Below, in pieces: positions 8,297 to 16,830 of a stretch of DNA of 64,000 nucleotides. The position numbers and the translations under genes were made by a program. The notes below the pieces were generated by a model. The model did no database searches and was not told the DNA's origin. It saw nothing but the letters and a program-made list of their open reading frames with translations. Position 1 is the stretch's first letter. Each line of letters opens with the position of its first letter. Source of the stretch: Chthoniobacter sp. (GTDB taxonomy: Bacteria > Verrucomicrobiota > Verrucomicrobiia > Chthoniobacterales > Chthoniobacteraceae); the NCBI GenBank assembly GCA_021414005.1, contig JAIOPH010000024.1:1-64000 (forward strand), written 5' to 3'.

Positions 8297-10105
8297 TTGA
8301 AGTTTCTTCCCCGCGTTTTCGCCTATCTCCGCCCGTATTGGCGGCTGGCGGCGTTTTCGGTTTTGCTCACGGTGCTGGCGGCGCTCACGGGGCTGGCGGC
8401 GCCGTGGCCGTTGGGGGTGGTCATGGACAATGTCATCGGGAACCAACCGCTGCCGGGCGTGCTCGCGAGTTTCACGTCGTCGTGGCTAGCGGCGGGCAAG
8501 ATGCCGCTGCTCGTGGCGGTGGTCGTGGCGGGGTTGATCGTGGCGATGCTGCATCACGGCATTGCCGTTTTGCAGAACTATGTGACCACGACTTTCGAGC
8601 AGAAGATGATCCTCGATTTTCGCAGCGATCTTTTCGAGCACGCGCAGCGGCTCTCGATGGCGTTTCACGATCAAAAGCGGGCCGGCGGCCTGATCTACGC
8701 GATCAATTTTCAGGCGGACGCCGCGGCGGGCGTGATCATGGCGGTTCAGCCGATGGTCCAAAGCGCGGTCTCGCTCGTCGGGATGTTTTGGCTGACGTAC
8801 CAGATGAATCCCACCCTCGCGCTGCTCTCACTCTGCGTGGTGCCGTTTCTTTACTACTCGGTCGGCTACTACGCCACGCACATTCAGGAGCGCTTGGTGG
8901 CGGTGAAAACCATGGAGGGCGAGTCGCTGTCGATCATCCACGAAGCAATGTCGATGCTGCGGGTCATCGTGGCCTTTGGCCGCGAGCCGCATGAGTACGG
9001 GCGCTTTCGCCGGCAGGGCGAAAGGGCGGTCACGGCGCGCATTGCGCTCACTTTGCGCCAGACGCTGTTCGGCCTCGCCGTGAATATGATCACCGCGATC
9101 GGGACGGCGCTCGTGCTCGGCTACGGCGGGTATCTGGCCGTGCAGGGCCAGCTCACGGCAGGCCAGTTGACCGTGGTGATCGCGTATGTCGCGGCGATCT
9201 ACGGGCCGCTCGAGGCGATCAGCACCACGATCGGTTCGTTGCAGGATCAGTTCGTGAGTCTGCGCATGGCGTTTGAGCTGCTCGACACGCAGCCGGAGAT
9301 CCAGGACGCGCCAGACGCGGTGGTCATCGAGCGGGCGAAAGGGGCGGTCCGTTTTGAAAATGTGGAGTTCAGCTACCAGGGCCGCATCGACACTTTGAAA
9401 AACGTCTCCTTTGAGGCGCAGCCGGGGCAGGTCATCGCGGTGTGCGGGCCGACCGGCGCGGGCAAGACCACGCTGATCAGTCTGCTCCCGCGCTTTTACG
9501 ATGCGAAAAGCGGGCGCGTGCTGCTCGATGGCACGGACACGCGCCAGCTCTCGCTGAAAGCGCTGCGCCGCCAGATCGCCTTTGTGCAGCAGGAGCCGCT
9601 GCTTTTTTCCGCGAGCATCGCGGACAACATCCGCTACGGCCGACTCGACGCGACGCAGGAGGAAATCGTCGCGGCGGCGCAGGCGGCGAACGCGCACGAC
9701 TTCATCAGCCGGCTCCCGAAAGGCTACGACACGCTGCTCGGCGAGCGCGGCGCGACGCTCTCCGGCGGCGAGCGGCAGCGCATCGCGGTGGCGCGGGCGT
9801 TTTTGAAAGACGCGCCGATCCTCATCCTCGACGAGCCGACCTCGGCCATCGACTCGAAGACCGAGGCCGTGATCCTCGACGCGCTCGACCGCCTGATGCA
9901 GGGGCGCACGACTTTCATGATCGCGCACCGCCTCGCCACGATCCGCAACGCCGACCTCATCCTCGTCATGCACCACGGCGAAGTCGCCGAGCGCGGCACG
10001 CACGAGGAACTGCTCGCGCGCGGCGGGCTCTACAAACAGCTCTCCGACTTGCAGACCGCGCAAGCGCGCCGGCGCACACGGCTGCCGTCCGCCCCGCCGG
10101 CATGA
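8297..10105 (+). CDS. ABC transporter, fused permease/ATPase (MsbA-type exporter)
   Basis: 602 residues, half-transporter: six membrane spans in residues 1-320, then a nucleotide-binding domain. Walker A CGPTGAGKTT is near 382, signature LSGGERQRIAVARAF near 487, Walker B ILILDEPTSAID near 507 and the switch histidine in MIAHRLATI near 540. It would work as a homodimer exporting a lipid or lipid-linked glycan. The start is TTG at 8297 with no strong ribosome site. The stop overlaps the next gene by ATGA, so it is co-expressed with a large glycosyltransferase and likely exports that locus's product. Substrate is inferred only from context. Confidence 0.93.
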   Translation: MKFLPRVFAYLRPYWRLAAFSVLLTVLAALTGLAAPWPLGVVMDNVIGNQPLPGVLASFTSSWLAAGKMPLLVAVVVAGLIVAMLHHGIAVLQNYVTTTFEQKMILDFRSDLFEHAQRLSMAFHDQKRAGGLIYAINFQADAAAGVIMAVQPMVQSAVSLVGMFWLTYQMNPTLALLSLCVVPFLYYSVGYYATHIQERLVAVKTMEGESLSIIHEAMSMLRVIVAFGREPHEYGRFRRQGERAVTARIALTLRQTLFGLAVNMITAIGTALVLGYGGYLAVQGQLTAGQLTVVIAYVAAIYGPLEAISTTIGSLQDQFVSLRMAFELLDTQPEIQDAPDAVVIERAKGAVRFENVEFSYQGRIDTLKNVSFEAQPGQVIAVCGPTGAGKTTLISLLPRFYDAKSGRVLLDGTDTRQLSLKALRRQIAFVQQEPLLFSASIADNIRYGRLDATQEEIVAAAQAANAHDFISRLPKGYDTLLGERGATLSGGERQRIAVARAFLKDAPILILDEPTSAIDSKTEAVILDALDRLMQGRTTFMIAHRLATIRNADLILVMHHGEVAERGTHEELLARGGLYKQLSDLQTAQARRRTRLPSAPPA

Positions 10106-12558
10106 ATTTGCCCGCGCGTCCCAAAGTCGTCGTGCTCGGCATGATGACGAAGATGCCGGTCGGCGGCGTGGTCTGGCAGAACGTGCACTACCTCGTGGGC
10201 CTCGAACGGCTCGGCTGCGAGGTCTGGTACGTGGAGGCGCACGCGCGCACGCCGTCCATGTTTGTCGCGCACGAGGGCGAGGACGGTTCGGAGAAAGCCG
10301 CGGCCTTTATCGACGGCGCGATGCGCCGCTTCGGACTCGCTGGCCGCTGGGCCTTTCAGGCGCTGCACGGCGACGGGCGCTGCTTCGGGCTCAGCGACAC
10401 CCAGCTCGCGCGGCTCTACGCGGAGGCGGACATCATCATCAATCTCCACGGCGGCACCATCCCGCTGCCCGAGCACGCGGCCACCGGGCGGCTCGTGTAT
10501 TTGGAAACCGACCCCGTGCAGTTGCAGATCGAGCTGCACGACCAGCTCCAGACGACGATTGATTTTCTCGATCCCCACGTCGCGTTTTTCACCTTCGGGG
10601 AAAACATCGGGAGCCCGGACTGCGGGCTGCCGGTCAGTGAGTTCTTCACCTTTCAGCCCACCCGGCAGCCGGTGGTCATGGATTTCTGGAATCCGCCGGC
10701 AGTCGGCCCCGGCACAGCATTCACGAGCATCGGCAACTGGGAGCAGCAGTGGCGCGAGGTGTGGTTTCGCGGCGAGCGCTACTCGTGGAGCAAACATCAC
10801 GAATTCCTGAAATTCATCGATCTGCCGCGACAGACCGCGCAGCGCCTCGAACTCGCGCTCGCCAGCTACGGCGACGAAACGCGCGCGCTGCTCGCCGGCC
10901 ACGGCTGGCACGTCCGGCCGGCCATGGATTTCTCCGCGGACGCCGACGCCTACCGCGAATTCATCGCCGCCTCGCGCGGCGAGTTCACCGTGGCGAAAGA
11001 TCAGAACGTCCGGCTGCGCAGCGGCTGGTTCAGCGACCGCAGCGCCACGTATCTCGCAGCTGGGCGGCCGGTCATCACGCAGGACACCGGCTTTGGCAAT
11101 ATCCTGCCGACCGGCGCAGGGCTGTTCGCGTTTCAAACCATGGACGACGTGCTCCACGCGCTCGACACGATCAATGGCGACTACGCGCGGCACGCCCGCG
11201 CGGCGGAGGAAATCGCCCGCGGCTACTTCGATCACGAGGTGGTGCTGCGCCCACTGCTCGCGTCGGTCGGTGTCGCCGTGCGCTCGCCGCGCCGCCGCTC
11301 GCCGGCTCCGGTGCGACTGCCCGCCGAGCTGCTGCTGACCCCGCTTTCCCGCCGCCCGCTTCAACTCCCGCCGGCCACCGTGCAGGCCGCGCTCGCGACC
11401 GGCGTGCCGCGCGCCCACTTCACCCGCGACCCCGCGCTCTGGCGGGTGAGCGTCGTCGTCGTCACGTTCAACAACCTCGCCTTCACCAAGCTCTGCCTCA
11501 CCAGCCTGCTGCTCAATACGAGCTACGCGAACTACGAGATCGTGCTCGTGGACAACGCCTCGACCGACGGCACCCCGGAATATCTGCGCGCCGTCACGGA
11601 GCAAAACCCGCACGTCCGCGTGCTGGAAAACGTGCGCAATACCGGGTTCGCCGCCGCCAGCAATCAGGGCCTCGCCGCCGCGCAGGGCGACGTGCTCGTG
11701 CTGCTGAACAACGACACCATCGTGGCCCCGACCTGGCTCGGGCTACTCGAGCATCTCGCCGATCCCGGTGTCGGCCTGCTCGGCCCCGTGACCAATCGCA
11801 TCGGCAATGAAGCGGAGGTCGAGACGGACTACCGGACGTATGGCGGATTCCTCAAAGCCGCGGCGCAGCGGCGCGAGACCGAGCGCGGCGCGCGGACGCC
11901 GCTCGGCATGGCGGCGATGTTCTGCCTCGCGTTTCGTCGCGATGTTTTCACCCGCCTCGGTCCGCTCGACGAGACGTTCGGCTCCGGGCTGTTCGAGGAT
12001 GACGACTACGCCATGCGCGCGCACGCGGCGGGCCTCGGCGTCTTTTGCGCCGAGGATGTGCTCGTGCATCATTTCGGCGAAGCGTCCTTCGGCGACCTCG
12101 CGCCCAGCGGCGACTACGCCCGGCTTTTCGAGGCAAACCGGCGGCGCTTCGAGGAAAAGTGGGGCGTCTCGTGGCAGCCGCCGCAGCGGCGCGAAAGCGT
12201 GGTCTATCGCGAGCTGAGCGACCGGCTCCGCGCCCTCGTGGAGGCCCGCGTGCCCGCTGGCGCGGTCGTCCTCGTGGCGGGCAAAGGTGACGACGCCCTG
12301 CTCGATTTCACCGACCGCACCGGCTGGCATTTCCCCCGCGCGGAAGACGGCGGCTACGCCGGCCACCATCCCGCCGACAGTGCCGCCGCCATCGCCCACC
12401 TCGAAGCCCTCCGCACCCGCGGCGCGACCTTCTTCGTCCTGCCCGCGCCCTCCGCATGGTGGCTCCACCACTACGCCGCCTTCGCCGCCCACCTCCGCCA
12501 GCACTACCCCGAAACCGCCGCCGAAGAATACCCCGCCCGGATTTTCGACCTCCGCTGA
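10102..12558 (+). CDS. Three-module glycosyltransferase
   Basis: 818 residues; the ATG overlaps the ABC stop. Module A (1-395) is a GT-B-like glycosyltransferase domain with GENIGSPDC near 166 and GWFSDRSATYLAAGRPVI near 307; the same module makes up the proteins at 23563, 24717 and 35343. Next is a GT2 domain (446-663) with VVVTFNNLAF, VDNASTDGTPE, LLNNDT (metal-binding position) and FEDDDYAMRAHAAG. The C-terminus (700-818) is a small domain with TGWHFPRAEDGGYAG and WWLHHYAAFAAHLR, shared with the proteins at 16831 and 18546. Two catalytic domains suggest sequential sugar additions in the cytoplasm. Acceptor and donors are unknown. Confidence 0.88.
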   Translation: MNLPARPKVVVLGMMTKMPVGGVVWQNVHYLVGLERLGCEVWYVEAHARTPSMFVAHEGEDGSEKAAAFIDGAMRRFGLAGRWAFQALHGDGRCFGLSDTQLARLYAEADIIINLHGGTIPLPEHAATGRLVYLETDPVQLQIELHDQLQTTIDFLDPHVAFFTFGENIGSPDCGLPVSEFFTFQPTRQPVVMDFWNPPAVGPGTAFTSIGNWEQQWREVWFRGERYSWSKHHEFLKFIDLPRQTAQRLELALASYGDETRALLAGHGWHVRPAMDFSADADAYREFIAASRGEFTVAKDQNVRLRSGWFSDRSATYLAAGRPVITQDTGFGNILPTGAGLFAFQTMDDVLHALDTINGDYARHARAAEEIARGYFDHEVVLRPLLASVGVAVRSPRRRSPAPVRLPAELLLTPLSRRPLQLPPATVQAALATGVPRAHFTRDPALWRVSVVVVTFNNLAFTKLCLTSLLLNTSYANYEIVLVDNASTDGTPEYLRAVTEQNPHVRVLENVRNTGFAAASNQGLAAAQGDVLVLLNNDTIVAPTWLGLLEHLADPGVGLLGPVTNRIGNEAEVETDYRTYGGFLKAAAQRRETERGARTPLGMAAMFCLAFRRDVFTRLGPLDETFGSGLFEDDDYAMRAHAAGLGVFCAEDVLVHHFGEASFGDLAPSGDYARLFEANRRRFEEKWGVSWQPPQRRESVVYRELSDRLRALVEARVPAGAVVLVAGKGDDALLDFTDRTGWHFPRAEDGGYAGHHPADSAAAIAHLEALRTRGATFFVLPAPSAWWLHHYAAFAAHLRQHYPETAAEEYPARIFDLR

Positions 12559-12725
12559 GCGCGGCACCGCAGCGCGCTCGACCACGCACCGACCGCGATC
12601 AATCCCACACCGCCCAACTCACCCGGGCCTCCTGTCATCGGCGATTCCGCGCCAGCGCACGATTCTTACCGGCCAGCGGTCCCCGGCTTCGTTGAGGCTC
12701 GGCAACCCCTCCGCAGACTGGACTC

Positions 12726-12748
12726 CTCCAGCGCTTAGGCGTTGCGGT
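12726..12748 (-). repeat. 23-bp direct repeat, copy 1 (cassette-like gene end)
   Basis: Identical to 13120-13142. On the reverse strand it contains CAACGCCTAAGCGCTGG and supplies the stop codon of the DUF5808-like gene. CAACGCCTAA is the exact complement of TTAGGCGTTG at about 13557-13566, the relation expected between the two outer arms of an integron attC site. Confidence 0.7.
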
Positions 12749-13082
12749 TTTTGGAATCCGACTCTGCATGGGAATTCTGTGTCAGCGGGTTGGAGAGACG
12801 GTAGCAAAGTGCAATGATGCCGAGCGCCAAAAGCAGCTTGATGGCAAAGCGCGCATCGCCACCGGCACCGAACGAGCGTGCAAGCTCCAGAACTCCGAGA
12901 ACGAGTGCGACGAGGAACCCGAGAAAAGGCACGGCAAGCGGACGCGCGAAGTTGAGCGTCCAGCCAAGGCCTCGAATGCGCTTGGGAACAATCATGCGTT
13001 GGTCTGCGCGGCAGAAGTAAAAGATGCCGAGTTTCCAGTTGGTTGGATCGCAACGAAAATGGTCGAGTGCGTGGTTGCTCAT
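12735..13082 (-). CDS. Small membrane protein with DUF5808-like N-terminus
   Basis: 115 residues. The first half contains NWKLGIFYFCRADQRMIVPK followed by GLGWTLNFARP, the pattern of DUF5808, a short domain of unknown function. Two hydrophobic segments follow (PFLGFLVALVLGVLELA and IKLLLALGIIALCY). The stop TAA lies inside a 23-bp sequence (12726-12748) that is repeated exactly at the end of the next gene upstream, as happens in gene cassettes. No operon partner of known function is visible. Confidence 0.75.
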   Translation of the reverse strand: MSNHALDHFRCDPTNWKLGIFYFCRADQRMIVPKRIRGLGWTLNFARPLAVPFLGFLVALVLGVLELARSFGAGGDARFAIKLLLALGIIALCYRLSNPLTQNSHAESDSKNRNA

Positions 13083-13119
13083 AGCGTGTTCGGATTAGAG
13101 GTGACTTGTTCGGCTTTCG

Positions 13120-13142
13120 CTCCAGCGCTTAGGCGTTGCGGT
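13120..13142 (-). repeat. 23-bp direct repeat, copy 2 (cassette-like gene end)
   Basis: Exact copy of 12726-12748, starting at the stop codon of the membrane gene at 13142-13543. Between it and the next ATG (13082) is GCCGAACAAG, reminiscent of the R''-L'' part of an attC, but no clear GTTRRRY closes the site. Confidence 0.7.
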
Positions 13143-13543
13143 CATTGCGATTTGGGCGGTGTCCCAGTTGGAGTTGATGATGGAAGTGTTGCTGCACTGG
13201 TTGCTGTTGCAAGGCGGATGTAGTCTCGAAGAAACATCACCGAGCCGACTGTGCCAAGAATGACGGAGCCGAGCCACGTAAGCTCTCGGACGAGATAGTA
13301 GCTCCACCAATCGTTTGGGTCTGGAGGGCCTTGCTGACCGATGGTGTGATCGAAGATGGTAACAAACAACCCGAAGGCACAAGAGATGACGATGAGCAGT
13401 AGTGCCGGCGTCCGAAACTGCTTGTAGGCGGGGAACTGGTAAAAGAGTAGAACAACACCGGCGGCGACATAAACTACGAACTCGATGCCGAAGAGCCAAG
13501 TGCTGGCCTGCTCTGCAAAACCTTTGGTTTGGTCGCCGTTCAC
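13142..13543 (-). CDS. Small integral membrane protein, unknown
   Basis: 133 residues from a GTG start. Four hydrophobic stretches: FGIEFVVYVAAGVVLLFY, ALLLIVISCAFGLFVTIF, a shorter one around YYLVRELTWLGSVILGTV, and the tail of that region; the C-terminus is Ser/Thr/Pro-rich. I do not recognise a family. It is bounded upstream by GTTAGGC (13560-13566) and downstream by the 23-bp repeat containing GCCTAA, an arrangement like a mobile integron cassette. Confidence 0.7.
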   Translation of the reverse strand: MNGDQTKGFAEQASTWLFGIEFVVYVAAGVVLLFYQFPAYKQFRTPALLLIVISCAFGLFVTIFDHTIGQQGPPDPNDWWSYYLVRELTWLGSVILGTVGSVMFLRDYIRLATATSAATLPSSTPTGTPPKSQ

Positions 13544-13560
13544 AGGATGAGTGTAGCAAC

Positions 13561-13600
13561 GCCTAACTCTGAATTTGAGGAATGGCGGGGTTCAGAGGCG
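13561..13600 (-). repeat. Possible degenerate attC site
   Basis: On the reverse strand, GCCTCTGAA and TTCAGAGTTAGGC form a hairpin (CTCTGAA/TTCAGAG plus GCC/GGC) around 17 bp. It ends in GTTAGGC, a perfect match to the integron 3' core GTTRRRY, 17 bp before the GTG of the next gene. The left core has lost its AA, so the site is at best a remnant. No integrase gene is in the window. Confidence 0.45.
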
Positions 13601-13726
13601 GGGCGGGAAAATGTTCGCATAAAATGGGAGGGGGCCTGCGGCGTCTCTGAGCTGTTCGCATAAGAATTGCCGGCCGCCAAGCCGAAACGGCCGGGCCGAT
13701 GAGCAGTTTTATGCGAACTTCCTCCT

Positions 13727-13751
13727 CGTTCCGAAGCTGAGCTTCGGAACG
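13727..13751. repeat. REP-like palindrome 1
   Basis: CGTTCCGAAGCT-GAGCTTCGGAACG, an almost perfect 25-bp hairpin followed by GGCCCTCC and ATTGAAGCTTT. The same hairpin and tail recur at 14397, and the hairpin alone at 14508. Confidence 0.75.
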
Positions 13752-13787
13752 GCCCTCCCATTGAAGCTTTTCCACTCTCGTCACTCT

Positions 13788-13820
13788 CGTTCCCAAAGCG
13801 CTGCGCTAACTTTGGGAACG
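13788..13820. repeat. REP-like palindrome 2 (variant)
   Basis: Arms CGTTCCCAAAG and CTTTGGGAACG around GCGCTGCGCTAA. The stem differs from the 13727 family but the layout is the same. The stretch 13560-13910 holds no gene I can support, only such hairpins. Confidence 0.65.
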
Positions 13821-13910
13821 AGAGAAACGAGAGAAAACGAGGGGGGAACCTGTGCCCGGCACGGCAAGCTCGATCACGCTCCCGCATGGGCAGCGGAGTA
13901 ATGTCCGCCG

Positions 13911-14253
13911 TCAGAGCGACATTAGCGAACAGCCACTGAGCCTTTCAGTTCCGGCAACGGTCCCATCCTTGAAGATGATCAGCAGTGCGCGCCCATTGGT
14001 CATGTAATAGTCTGCCTCCCTCGGCAGATGATATACCCACACGTCTTTCCGGGAGTCCTTGTTCCGATCTGGGGGGATGCCCATGTGAACCCTCACGTCA
14101 TGCTCAGTCATCCCGACTTTCACCTCGGCGAAGCGCTTTTGAAGGGTAGCGTCCCATGCCAGAGCCCTCTCATAGTGCAAGTACAGCGATTGCGCGGGTG
14201 CGATTCCGACGAGGAGTATCCAGACAAATAAAAGACAGCAAGAAACTCTCACG
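13911..14253 (-). CDS. Small exported protein with BamE/SmpA-like motif
   Basis: About 114 residues if translation starts at a GTG near 14253, which places a signal peptide (SCCLLFVWILLVGIAPAQS) at the N-terminus; an upstream ATG at 14312 would add 19 unlikely residues. The mature part contains FAEVKVGMTEHDVRVHMGIP, the GMT-x-x-x-V-x-x-x-x-G-x-P pattern of SmpA/OmlA (BamE)-like proteins, followed by a WVYHLP strand and a FKDGTV strand. It is probably periplasmic. No clear partner gene; it lies alone between repeat-rich stretches. Confidence 0.65.
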
Positions 14254-14396
14254 GCGCACAGGCTAGGTGCGGAGGGATGACGTGCAAGGGTGGAGTTGGC
14301 AACTCTTCCCATCCGCAGTTCCGGCCAGCCTCAGACTCCGGAGGCGACGGAGATCGGTTCGGTGGTGCTTGCGTGGGTGGGCGCGGGGTTTCACCT

Positions 14397-14421
14397 CGTT
14401 CCGAAGCTTGGCTTCGGAACG
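14397..14421. repeat. REP-like palindrome 3
   Basis: CGTTCCGAAGCTTGGCTTCGGAACG, followed by GGCCCTCCAATTGAAGCTTT. It is nearly identical in hairpin and 3' tail to the copy at 13727, so the repeat unit extends past the hairpin to about 45 bp. Confidence 0.75.
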
Positions 14422-14507
14422 GCCCTCCAATTGAAGCTTTGCTTCATCGAGGCAGCGGCGGTTCATAGCCGCGGGATGGTAATGGAAGCAAAGTTTCGCA
14501 GACATGG

Positions 14508-14532
14508 CGTTCCGAAGTTGCACTTCGGAACG
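14508..14532. repeat. REP-like palindrome 4
   Basis: CGTTCCGAAGTT-GCACTTCGGAACG with compensating stem changes relative to the other copies (CTGAG/CTTGG replaced by TTGCA), which suggests the hairpin rather than the exact sequence is conserved. Confidence 0.7.
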
Positions 14533-14737
14533 AGGAGAAAAGACTACCGTCGGCGCATCGCCGGATAAAACCAAACCACGCAAGCGCGGCACCTACGCTG
14601 CCGCTCTCACCAAGAAAGCGAGCCGTAAGTAAGGCTGCCCACGCCCAACTCGACCGCGCCGTGGAGAAATGCTACCGGCTCGCGTCCGTCCGCACAGAGG
14701 AGATACAGAGGGGCGCGGGCGGGTTTTGCGGGGGTAA

Positions 14738-14755
14738 ATGGCTAAATTTAGCCAT
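14738..14755. repeat. 18-bp perfect palindrome
   Basis: ATGGCTAAATTTAGCCAT reads the same on both strands. It sits 24 bp before a second, 30-bp perfect palindrome and the tandem array, and is AT-rich in an otherwise GC-rich region. Confidence 0.8.
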
Positions 14756-14779
14756 TCCGGGGTGGTCGGAAGTCGATTT

Positions 14780-14809
14780 CCGAGGTCGGAAATCGATTTC
14801 CGACCTCGG
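14780..14809. repeat. 30-bp perfect palindrome
   Basis: Both halves (CCGAGGTCGGAAATC and its complement) match without a mismatch. The half-site CCGAGGT is also the core of the neighbouring tandem repeats, so the two structures share an origin. Confidence 0.85.
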
Positions 14810-14816
14810 ATTTGGG

Positions 14817-15050
14817 CATACCGAGGTGGGTTTGCCCGCATACCGAGGTGGGTTTGCCCACATACCGAGATGGGTTTGCCACATACCGAGGTGGGTTTGC
14901 CGCATACCGAGATGGATTTGCCACATACCGAGGTGGGTTTGCCACATACCGAGGTGGGTTTGCCCACAAACCGAGATGGATTTGCCCACCATCCGAGGTG
15001 GCATCGCGGGCCTACCGGAATGGGTTTGGCCCTGTCCCGAGGTGAAGACC
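14817..15050. repeat. 21-22 bp tandem repeat array, about 11 units
   Basis: Units follow CATACCGAGGTGGGTTTGCC plus 1-2 bases (C, CA, CG or A). The first eight are close to identical apart from G/A changes (CCGAGATGGATTTG); the last three decay (CCATCCGAGG..., CCTACCGGAA..., TGTCCCGAGG...). Unit length alternates between 21 and 22, which breaks any reading frame, so this is probably not coding. 15051-15285, up to the sulfatase, shows no gene I can support. Confidence 0.85.
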
Positions 15051-15285
15051 GGGGTCAGCTCTGGAATCCAGAATTGTGTGCTGGTTTGGAGGTAGTCTGC
15101 GAGTCGAAGTGAAGCGCAGCCGTGGCTCGCGAAGTGCGGGTTCAATTTGAAGGAGCCTTCGATCACGTTCTGGATCGTGGGGATCGGCAGGAGGCGATCT
15201 TTCTGGTTGGCGTAGGTCGGGGGCGGTTTGTGGAATCGCTGGTGGACGTATGGGCGGCTGGCGTGGTTAGTCAGGGCCAACGATT

Positions 15286-16602
15286 ATGATTTTCATCCGC
15301 CTTTTCCTCGCTGTCTCCCTGGCTGCCGCTGGTGCGGTATCGGCGGCTGATGGGCAGGCGCGGAGGCCGAATGTGCTGGTGATCGTGGCGGATGATCTGG
15401 GCTATGGCGATATTGGCGTGCAGGGGTGCAGGGATATTCCGACACCGCAGATCGATGCGCTCGCCGGGAATGGCGTTCGGGCGACCAGTGGATACGTTTC
15501 CTGTCCGGTGTGCTCGCCGTCGAGGGCGGGGCTGCTGACGGGCCGTTATCAAAACCGCTTTGGGCATGAGTTTAACCCCGGAGGAAAGGTGCCGGAGAAT
15601 TTCGGGCTCGCGGTGGGTGAGCGGACGCTGGCGGATTACTTCCAGCGGGCGGGATATGCGACGGGGATCATCGGCAAGTGGCACCTCGGGTGGAAGCCCG
15701 CCTTTCATCCGCTGGAGCGGGGCTTTCAGGAGTTCTTTGGCTTTCTCGGCGGGGCCCGCCCGTATCTGCCGGGGAAACAAAGTGGGGCCTTCAGCCGGGG
15801 CCGGGAGAGGGTGGAGGAAAAGGAATACCTGACCGACGCCTTTAAGCGCGAGACGCTGGACTTTGTCTCCCGCTACAAGGCGCACCCTTTCTTTCTCTAT
15901 CTGGCCTTTAATGCGGTGCATACGCCGATTCAGGCGACGGCGGAGTATGAGGGGCGGTTTCCCGGCATCGCGGACAAGCAGCGGAGGACCTATGCGGCGA
16001 TGACGAGCGCGCTGGACGATGCTGTGGGTGCGGTGCTGGCGAGGCTGCGGGCGGAGGGACTGGAGGAGCACACGCTGATTTTTTTCCTCAGCGATAACGG
16101 CGGCCCGGTGGCGTCGAATGGCTCGACGAACGGGCCGCTGCGCGGCACGAAGACGACGACCTGGGAGGGAGGCATCCGCGTGCCGTGGCTGGTGCAGTGG
16201 AAGGGGCAGCTTCCCGGCGGGAGGACGTTCGACCATCCGGTGATGAGCCTCGACATCGCCCCGACCGCGCTGGCGGCCGCGGGCATCCCGGTTCCCGAAG
16301 GGAGCAAGCTCGACGGGGTGAATCTCCTGCCTTTCCTGCGCGGCGAGGACCCAGGGGCGCCGCATCCGGTGTTGTGCTGGCGCTTTGGCAAACAGACGGC
16401 GGTGCGCAAGGGCGACTGGAATCTGGTGGAGGCGGATGGCTCGGAGGGGCCGCGGCTCTTTAATCTGCGCGAGGACGTGGGGCAGCGGAAGGATCTGTCG
16501 GCGGCGCGGCCGGAGGTGGTGCGCGAGTTGCAGGCGGCGTGGGATGAATGGAACAAGGGAAACATGGCGCCGGCGTGGAATTCGGGTGGGTCGGAGGAGT
16601 AG
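15286..16602 (+). CDS. Secreted arylsulfatase-type sulfatase
   Basis: 438 residues with a signal peptide (LFLAVSLAAAGAVSAAD). Sulfatase fold motifs: VADDLGYGD near 36 (metal-binding aspartates), CSPSRAGLLTGR near 75 (the Cys becomes formylglycine; C-x-P-S-R signature), GKWHLG near 130 and SDNGGP near 269. It would hydrolyse sulfate esters, probably from sulfated polysaccharides, outside the cytoplasm. It needs a formylglycine-generating enzyme or anSME, not seen here. It stands alone after the repeat island, although a sulfotransferase lies in the glycan cluster 4.6 kb downstream. The 228 bp after it, up to 16831, holds nothing recognisable. Confidence 0.93.
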   Translation: MIFIRLFLAVSLAAAGAVSAADGQARRPNVLVIVADDLGYGDIGVQGCRDIPTPQIDALAGNGVRATSGYVSCPVCSPSRAGLLTGRYQNRFGHEFNPGGKVPENFGLAVGERTLADYFQRAGYATGIIGKWHLGWKPAFHPLERGFQEFFGFLGGARPYLPGKQSGAFSRGRERVEEKEYLTDAFKRETLDFVSRYKAHPFFLYLAFNAVHTPIQATAEYEGRFPGIADKQRRTYAAMTSALDDAVGAVLARLRAEGLEEHTLIFFLSDNGGPVASNGSTNGPLRGTKTTTWEGGIRVPWLVQWKGQLPGGRTFDHPVMSLDIAPTALAAAGIPVPEGSKLDGVNLLPFLRGEDPGAPHPVLCWRFGKQTAVRKGDWNLVEADGSEGPRLFNLREDVGQRKDLSAARPEVVRELQAAWDEWNKGNMAPAWNSGGSEE

Positions 16603-16830
16603 AGCGCGGGGGACGCGGCCCGGTCGTCTGGTCCGGGAAAGGCGCAATGTTGCGCGCCATTTGGCCTCCGGGACGATGTGCGGCACGGACCGGGATCCCG
16701 CTCTCGTTTCACATTGCGCCGGCGACGATGGAGGCCGTAGAAGTGCGCTCCTTTCGCCCGTAGCATCGGGACGGTTCCGGCGTGATCGCTGCCGTGCTGT
16801 TCCTGATGAACCCGAGCGGCCCCCAAAATT

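Noticed and set aside
9442..10101. Upstream extension of the 10102 glycosyltransferase frame through the ABC-transporter gene
   Set aside because: The extension lies in another frame of a gene with perfect Walker A, signature and Walker B motifs and has no conserved sequence; the ATGA overlap gives a natural start.
14555..14700. Coding-looking scraps (DKTKPRKRGTYAAALTKK and AHAQLDRAVEKCYRLASV), perhaps ends of a DNA methylase
   Set aside because: Short, in separate frames and without starts; similarity to MmeI-type tails is only a vague recollection.
14817..15050. CRISPR array
   Set aside because: Units abut directly with no unique spacers of 25-40 bp and no cas genes are present.
14661..15280. 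Open frames on both strands running through the tandem repeats (products made of HTEVGLP- or RWVCHIP-type units)
   Set aside because: Unit length varies between 21 and 22, so frames are broken and rejoined by chance; no start site or domain supports translation.
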